Positions 41,401-50,400 of a stretch of 64,000 nucleotides of DNA are shown here, piece by piece. The stretch covers positions 2,018,312 to 2,082,311 of the forward strand of contig VXAI01000009.1 of NCBI GenBank assembly GCA_013399305.1, given 5' to 3'. Every line of letters starts with the position of its first letter. Position 1 is the stretch's first letter. Origin of the DNA: Rostratula benghalensis. Lineage: Eukaryota > Chordata > Aves > Charadriiformes > Rostratulidae. The notes under the pieces are model-generated. The model did not search any database and had not been told where the DNA came from. It saw only the letters and a program-made list of their open reading frames with translations. Made by a program: the position numbers and the translations under genes.

Positions 41401-44400
41401 CCGTGTCTTCATTCAGATCCCATCTGAAGTAGTTTCTGGTGTTTTGTTTGCTTTCTCAAAATGAAAATCGAACCTTGTTCCATGGTAGTTAGGTGTCAAA
41501 TTTTAGGCAGCCTTTCACATTGGTTGTAGAACCAGGAAAATTGGTAGAAATGAGATTGTAGAGGATCTGATGTGAAAGGATTGATTGAACTTGAGACAAG
41601 GCTTCACTGGTTATCAGGCTCAAATAATCCAGAATGTTTATTGACAACTTTTATTGAATTGAGAATTGGGACAAACTGCACCTTTTGAAATTCTGGCTGG
41701 ACTAGTAGGGCAGTGACCTGGGAAAGCCCATTTTGGAAATTGAAAATCTGCAGTTTATGGATAACTGATGGTCAACGGAGAACTTGTAAAGACACTGACT
41801 TCCTATTACCAGCAGAAAATCTCTTTTTATGTTTAAATGGGAGGAATAGACATGGAGTTCAATGGGTTCCTAATACCATTCTTCACTTTAAGCAACGGCA
41901 CTGATTCCCTTGGGATGTTCAAAGTAATGAATTGGGTGGAGGGTGACCTGTTCAATCAGTTAAACCAAGGTTGTCTTATTTAAAAAAAAAAAAAAAAAGA
42001 TAATTCTGCTTAAAGGCATATAAACTTCAAAAATACCAAGTATATTTTCCTGTTCATTGCTTGGATCTGTTAGCATTTTCATCATCCAATGAGTTTATCC
42101 TAAAAGCTCTTTAAAAGAGCCATCCATGCAAAGATTTTATTTTAATTATTACTATATAGCAGTTCCTCACTAGTCAGATTACGCAGCCTTCTTTACAAAC
42201 CTTGCTTCTAATTTCATTGGTTAAAATGCCTTAACACCAATGCTACTTCAGCCAGTGACCACTTCTTGATGAGGTAAGGGTGCCGTGAAAATTTGGCATG
42301 TGCTACAAAAGGTAATCACAGAACTGTCAGAGTTGGAAGGGACCTCTAGAGATCATCCAGTCCAACTCCCCTGCTAAAGCAGGATTGCCCAGAGCACATC
42401 ACTCAGGACTGCATCCAGGTGGGTCTTGAAAATCTCCAGAGAAGGGGACTCCACACCCTCCCTGGGCAGCCTGTTCCAGTGCTCTGTCACCCTCACCATA
42501 AAGAAGTTTTTTTCTCATATTTGAATGGAACTTCCTATGTTCCAACTTGTGCCCATTGCCCCCCTTGTCCTGTCACTGGGAACCACTGAGAAGAATCTGT
42601 CTCCCTCCTCCTTCAGCCAACCCCTCAAATACTTACAAGCATTACTAAGGTCTCCCTCAGCTTTCCCTTCTCCAGGCTAAAGAGTCCCAGCTTTCTCAGC
42701 CTTTCGTCATCAGGGAGATGCTCCAATCCCTCAATCATCTTTGTTGCCCTACGCTGGACTCTCTCCAGTAGTTCCCGGTCTCTCTTGAACTGGGGAGCCC
42801 AGAACTTGATGCACTATTCCAGTTGTATCACATTACGAGATTTTCTTCCATAGTATTTCACTGCTTTAACGTTTTTTGCTTTAATATCTTTCTGGAAAAA
42901 TGCTGGTTTCTGCAGCTTGTAGAAAATTACAGTTATGAGATGGAAAAGTCTTCATAAAATAAGAAAAATTCCATTTGCCCTCTTGGTGACAAGGGCACGT
43001 TGCTGGCTCATGGATAGTTTACTGTCTACCAGGACCCCCAATGTTGTGCATATAGTGCTGTATTTTGTTAGTTTGTATTCAATTTACTGCCTCAAGGGTA
43101 CAGCCTTACTCTTTGTTATAGTTAGACTGTTTTTTTTCAAGTAGCTTTATACTTTATATTCACATTTAAATTCAGGCTTTAGCCACTGAGTTTGTACATC
43201 TTCAGCCAAAATAAAACCTAATGTAGTTACACAATAAATATACCCAACAGGTGCTAATTGTGTTATATAACCCCAAATAATTTACAGATAAATTACAGAC
43301 TTAATGATTTGGTGAGAGCGTCATGTCTTTGTGTAGTTATCCTTCATAAAAGGTGACATGATTGAAATTTCATTTCTTGTTTTGTGTTAAAGTATGTTCC
43401 TTTTAGAAAAACACCCACTCATGAAGAAAGAGAGGAACTTCCAGTTCTTTATGAAATGTTTGAATGAAATAGTAAAACAAGTGCTTGATTGTTTTATTTT
43501 TTTAGATGTGGCAGATGACTATAATCGAATTGGTTCTTCATTATATGCATTAGGAACGCAGGACTCCACAGATATATGCAAGTAAGATCTTGTTAATAAC
43601 TTATGGGGGAATTTGCTAAGTAGCAGTCATAACAGTGACCTGCTGATATAGCAGGTAGCTCTCTTGTTGTAAGAAAACCAGAATTTGCCATAGTTGTATC
43701 ACATTACGAGATTTTCTTCTGTAGTATTTCACTGCTTTAACGTTTTTTTGCTTTAATATCTTTCTGGAAAAATGCTGGTTTCTGCAGCTTGTAGAAAATT
43801 ACAGTTATGAGATGGAAAAGTCTTCATAAATTAAGAAAAATTCCAACTCTTACTAGTTTTTTTTCCTTAAAGTGTTTTAAGTGCTTTGACATGTGCAGCA
43901 AGAAGAGGTCTCAGTCTGAACATACTGATTTTTGTGGTACTAACAACTTGAAAAATAGGCTTGCTGTTCTGGCAGTTTTACTGCCTTGGAAGAGAAAAGA
44001 ATCTATAGAGATCCCTAAAACTTTGAAAATAGAATAGCCTCTCTGTGTAGAGATGCTTGTCTTTTAATTTTTCAGTGATTTGCTGGAGTATGAAGTTTGG
44101 GGTATCTGAAAATAAAACTTAGTTAACTAGCTCAAAGATGCTTGTGAATGTGTACACCTATTAGAGTTAGTGTGATGACAGATGAGTATGAAAGTTAACT
44201 TTTATTAATTTACCTGGATTAGAGCTCTATACTTCCAAATGTGGTGATAGCTTACATACAGATTACTTTGATTATAGTATAGAGATCTGAGATTTTCTGT
44301 TAGGATCTGTCAAGAATCATGCCTGTCTTCTGTCAAAATAGTATGGTTTGACTGTAATTCAGTCTGCTGTTACACTGAACCCTCATATTGTCTCCTGTGA

Positions 44401-47400
44401 TGAAGGTGTGCCAGGTTGTTGCTCAGCCTCTCTGAATTCAAAGTAGGACATGTGTCATGTTTACTGTGTGAAGAAAAGTACGTTCACATTTGAGTGATGG
44501 GTGCTTGATAACAGCGCAGGACCATTAACCGGGGTGGTGGTGTTTGGGGTTTAACTCACAGAAGCATAAAGAATCCCTGAGGAGCTGCACAATTATTCTC
44601 TAGTAAAAAACATTCATCTGTTATGCTTTGTTTGTCCCTTACCTTTTCTTAAGTAGTACAATTCCCTGATGCTTGAAGTGGTACAGTTTGGAACAATTAT
44701 GAGAGTTTTGTGAATTACAATTCAAAGCAGAGTCTTTATAGCCTTTATTACCTGACACATTATATTTTGAGTTCTAGAAAGTAATTAGACTGTTGAAATT
44801 AATGTTGTCATGTAATCTGTTTTCTTTGTGCAGGTTTTTTCTGAAGGTATCAGAGTTATTTGATAAAACAAGGGTATGTTCTATGAAACCTTTTTAGATA
44901 TATTCTTTGTGTACATCCTGGAAGTGGCAAGACATCTTGTGTCCCTTAGACATCAATGTGTGGATGTTTTATGGATGCTTCCATATGAAGCATTTAAGCA
45001 ATGAGTGGTAGGGAATGAAAAAGCCTAAGATTTCAGTCATATCTTTTGTAAAATGATTGATCCTTAGGAGTCTTCATCCCACTAAACATTTCTAGGCAGT
45101 CTTCCTGTCTTTTCTGTAGTACACAAGTCAAGCTGCTGTTCCTCTTAAATGCTTAGAGGTACTTGTTATGGAAAGGAGGAATGTAGTCCTTAATCCCCAA
45201 AATGGTGGTCACGCTGCTTTTTCCTGCAGCCAAGATCTGCTTCTGCAATATTTGACTCAGAAATACTATTGCAGATGCTCCTAACCAAATTTTGTCGTGT
45301 CTCTTTCTTTTGTCTTGTTTGTTTGGCTTGGTAGAGTAGAAGATGCATGTGATGTATCAGGAAAACTTTTGGATGAAAAATGTGTGTTTCTGAGACACAG
45401 ACAGTTGTATCTGCATAAGTAGGCACTTTGAAGAAAATGAAGTTAACAGAATTATGTGCTTTGACCTAAAATGTTGCCTTTTAGATATTATTTTTTTAAA
45501 ATTAAGATTTTAAAAATGCACTTGCAAACTCTCTTGCTAAATTCACAGCAATGTCTATTTTAAATACAAGCAAGCAAGGTTAGGTATTTTGGACCATTTT
45601 AATACACACAGTTACACAACTATTCTACAAAGATGCCTTAAAAATTTGTTTTCCTTTGATCTAAAAAGACCCCAAAAACTTGTGTGACTCTATACTAGAT
45701 AAGCTTTTATTTCTCTGCTGTTTTCCTAGTGCATGATACATAAAATTGAAATTGGGAAGAAAGTATTGTTTAAAATAGAAAGCTAGTTGCTGACTACTGC
45801 TTGCGCAGTAGGTTATTGCTTATGTTTTAATATAAAATCCTAATACTGCTTCTCATGATGCATCTCTAAGTATTCTGTCACAGATGCACAGTCTTAGTTT
45901 TTGAAAAAGACAATTTGTTATGTACTGGGGTTTTTTGTTTGTTTTTATTTTGTTTTGTTTAATGGTGTATTTACATTGTAACAGCAAATAACCAAAGTCT
46001 GGATGCTTTTTTAAATTGATGCTTTTACTTACTGTTTTTCCAGAAAATAGAGGCCCGGGTATCTGCTGATGAAGATCTTAAACTTTCTGATCTTTTGAAA
46101 TACTATCTAAGGGAATCACAAGCTGCTAAGGTGAATTTATGTATTTTGTTCAGTGAAATAGTGTTTCTTAAAAAAAAGAGAGGGAGAGAAGGGATCATCT
46201 TGAGAAATACACAGCAGTTACGGTAAAATGCTGCCACTGCTCTAGCCTGCAATTTTTCCCTGAGTGCTAAAACTTGGATCTATTTGGAGCTGTGTGATCC
46301 ACTTACCAAGGCTAGGTTGTGCAATGTAATTGAAAACAGTTGAAGAGCTGTTGATGAATTGGTGTGTTTGCTGCTTGTGGACTAGAAGGAAGCCTACTTT
46401 TTTGTTAATATTAAAAATGGACACTTGATATTCTCTGCAATTATTGATACAAAACTGTGTGGGCCAAATTTGAGATTCTATACCTACAGAAAAGGCCATT
46501 CTTAGTGTTGCTTGATGTAAGATGATTCAATAATATGACAGGAGGAGGAAGCATTTGGCAGAAAATACCTGTAGTTAGAAGATCAGAGTAATAACTGTTG
46601 CACAAAATATGCTGCTGCTGTTTTTTGGGCCCTGTGTGTATTTCAAATTCATAATTTAAATATAGTTTGTTTCTAATCTTAGAAGCTGTGAAATTTCCTG
46701 TAATTGCCCCTTCCTGGGTTTTTGTAGTATCATCTAAGCCATCTGGTGCTAGCTTCTGTCAGACAAGATGTAGACCATACAATATTAAATTATATGTCTC
46801 GTTCAGTGCAATTCCTGTGTCGTGCAGGATGAAGTAAAGTGAATGCAAATAATTTAGTAAGAACTGAAATACAGCAAGAAAGACTAAAATTAATCCAGGG
46901 GTTTTATTATTATTACTTGGTATATGCTATAATCCTTGGGTAGATTCTTGTAAACTCTATACATCCTTTCTACTTTTTTTTATAGGATCTCCTATATAGA
47001 AGATCCAGGTCACTAGTGGATTATGAAAATGCTAATAAGGCATTGGATAAAGCAAGAGCAAAAAATAAAGATGTGCTGCAAGCAGAAACTACTCAGCAAA
47101 TATGCTGTCAGAAATTTGAGAAAATATCTGAATCGGCAAAACAAGGTATTTGGGTGGTCTTTGATCCTACGTTACTATTTGACAATTAACAGATTTTAGG
47201 ATAGTGTTAATGAGAATATATTTTTGTTCTGTTTCCTAAACAGAATTATTATCTTTTAATCACTATTTAGTTATTTTACAAAGTTCTAACAATGTTTTCC
47301 TTTGTCTCTTAGCTACTGTTTTTATATGAATAGGATAGGATGCAAAATAAAAATTGCTAGCAGTAAATGCAAACCAAATCTTTGTATTTTTTAAGTATTG

Positions 47401-50400
47401 GCGAATTTCCTCTTTTGGTTTTATGCATTCATCTGTGAAGGCAGCAGTCAGTCTGTTGCAGAGATGATACTACATTAGAAAACAGAGGGATCATGAAATG
47501 AGAGTTCACTGAAGTTGCAGAGTTACAATAGTTCTAGAGAAAAGGAACCTTTTTTACATGTTGCCTGTTTCCTGGAAATCTACTCTTTTTTTTTTAGGCT
47601 GAGATTGTTGTGATTTAATAGTCATTAGAGTCATTATTTGGGTCACATTTGTTCAAGGATTAAACATTTGTTTGAGGATTACACACTATGGTCTTCTGTT
47701 TTATCATTTAAGAGAGTTGTTTGAGCCTGTAAATCTGGCTAATGATTCTTGTAAGTGAGACAGTGAGGGATGAGTGATCCTGTTAGCCACGAAGGTGTAC
47801 GCATCAAGCACACTGGCTGCTTCTGTGCTTCATGCTACTTCTAGCTTAATAGCTTTGTTAGAGACTTCTACACATCAGCCTGGAAGGAACAGTGCACATG
47901 GAATAAGACAACTGAATGTTTTGTAGTGTCCACATCGTAATCTTTTCAAAAGAGCTTTGTGTCCACAAAAGGTTAGCTGGAGATGAGGAACTGCAGCCAT
48001 GGTGTGCTTTCATCCAACAGCACAGCAGTGTCTTTCAGCCTGGAGTGTGCTGCAGTCAAATTTGAGGGTTTTTTTTTCTGTGGCCTTCTCTAACCCTTCA
48101 CCTCTTCCTTCCTGAAGGACAGTATGTTAACAGTTGAGGGCACTGGCAATATACTGTTAATGAATCCATTTTTATTTTATATAGAACTGATAGACTTTAA
48201 GACAAGAAGAGTTGCAGCGTTCAGAAAAAATCTGGTGGAACTAGCAGAACTGGAATTGAAGCATGCTAAGGTAATTGTGATCCTTTTGGCCTGTGTTTCA
48301 ACTGATTTTAAATATTATATGCTTGAATAAGCAAAATGGCTGCATTAGTTTTGTGCGATTGGCAATTCCCATGTAGGGGGGTGAATTTGAAGGTAAGTAT
48401 CATTCAGAAAGGTGAACTTTCTGCTATACTGGGGGGGAGGGGAAGTACAGGTGAAATATCTCTGAGAGACTGGTGGTGTACTTAGGTGCCTGTGGAAGAT
48501 TCCTCTCCTTGAAGATGGTTTTGGCTTCAATTTTGTGTTTCTCTAGCTGTTTGATATTTTTAGCTGCACAGTTTGAATACCTGCCTATTTTTAAAACCTC
48601 ATGTCACCAGTTTACTTTGAGATAGGAAGTGATTTCTCCTGTTATCCAGATGTTGGGGACTTGATGTATAGGATAGGCTGACTGTTAAGCATGAGATTAC
48701 ACAGGCCTGTCTGAAGTCAGATGAGTGAGTATCCTTTTTTGAACCTTTTTGCCTTTAAACTTTGAAGTGCTAACAACAGATGAACGTTGCAGATAGCCTC
48801 TTCAGTAAAATATTTTTTTTCAGGAAAAAAACTTCAAGGGGCCTGTGCTATCCTTAAATTTCACAGCATATTTGATTCTTGTAATCCTTATGAAATGATC
48901 ATTTTCGGTTAAATTAGGTTAGCTACTCTGATTTCATAAACAAGTACAACGGTCTGTTACTTTAACAGTTCCACTTTAAAAAGTCAACTCTTTAGCATTT
49001 CTCATTCTCATCACGAATCTGAAAGCTTGGTTGACTCCCAAGCTTTGAATTAACCCAGAAGAATGTATCTGTTGAAAGGACTAGTTAAGAGTGTGGTGTT
49101 GCTGAGTTAACTTGTCGCTGCTTTTTACTCTTCTCAGTGGTGTTGATGGTGTCATTCTGCATTCTGCCAAACACATTCCTTCTAAAACTAATGTACTGTA
49201 AAAAAAGGGTTGTTTTGGGGGCATTTTTTTTTTTGGTTTAACCTTTGTAAGTATAAGTTCAGCTTGATGGGATATTTAGCTGGTAAACGAATTGGTAAGG
49301 CCTGAAATACTCAACTCCTTTTCAGATGAACAGTGCTTACTTTAATGTGCTGTGTCAGAAATTCAGCTATATTTTCCCTAAACTCTTAAAACTTCTCAAA
49401 ATACTTGGCACTGTTCAGCCTTCCTGCTTCTTTGTGTCTAAGAGCTGCCTATATCCAGCCCTGAGGTTCCCAGAAATGCCCATGCTTGGTCAGGAATATT
49501 CTGGTTATGGGGTTTAGTGACATTAGTAGCCCAAACAGCCATACTTGCAAACAGTGTTTATTGATTTGCCATATCATGCTTTAATAAGGGAATGAATCCA
49601 CAGAACTTCTGTCCTGCTTCAGTCATTGACTCTTCATCACGTGTTGTAACTTGCTCTTGCTGAAGTCCCTGTGTGTCTTGGAGTGGAATGCTTAAAAAAT
49701 GTCTCTATCTTCTAAAGTATCCCAAAATAATCACTTGTATTAACACTCTCTGCAAGTCAAAATCCTTAGTAATATTTTCATGAGTTTTCAGAGCTAATAA
49801 CTCTAGAAGGCAGGGGGAAAATGCTTTATTTCTGTAGCTTTCAACTTACTTGATAGGTGCTTCTTGGTGGTGTTGCTTTTCCTGGAGAAGCTTAAATTTT
49901 TTTTAGCAGTTCTTCATTTGTCACCATGGCTTGTGTTTAAGACTTAGTTTTTCAGATAGTCTGTCTCAGTCTGTGACTTACCTTGTCTTAGTAAATTTAT
50001 TAACAAGGAGTATATAAGGCTGTAATAGAAGCTCTGATCTATAGTCCTGGCTTTGAAGATCAGCTTTTTCTTTTGCTGACCCTTCTCACCTACTTTGATT
50101 GTGGAGCACTTTTAAGATTCACTGGACAGTTTTGAGTATTTAAAGCTTTATAGTTTAAAAGGTCATCTTGACTAAGGGTGACTTCTTGAATGAAAGGATA
50201 TTTTCTCTCTCACTACTTTAGAAGTTCTGGGTTTTTTGCAAAGCATGTGGTTTCATATTTATGCAAAACACACAGTCTTGGCTGGGAGGGTCTAAGAATA
50301 AGAGAGAGCTGCTTTCTTCTCAGCAGTGTGTACCCTAGATTTACCTGGAATAACTGCCAAACTGCAGCTTTAGATCCTGCTTGGTTTCTTCACCTGTACT

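Larger units (their letters stand above)
40320..43505 (+). other. SNX6: SNX6 intron 7
   Basis: 3.2 kb. Holds an A17 run at 41,982-41,998, then an interrupted antisense CR1 at 42,312-43,056 containing copy A of the 151-bp repeat. Ends TTTTTTAG before exon 8. Confidence 0.85.
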
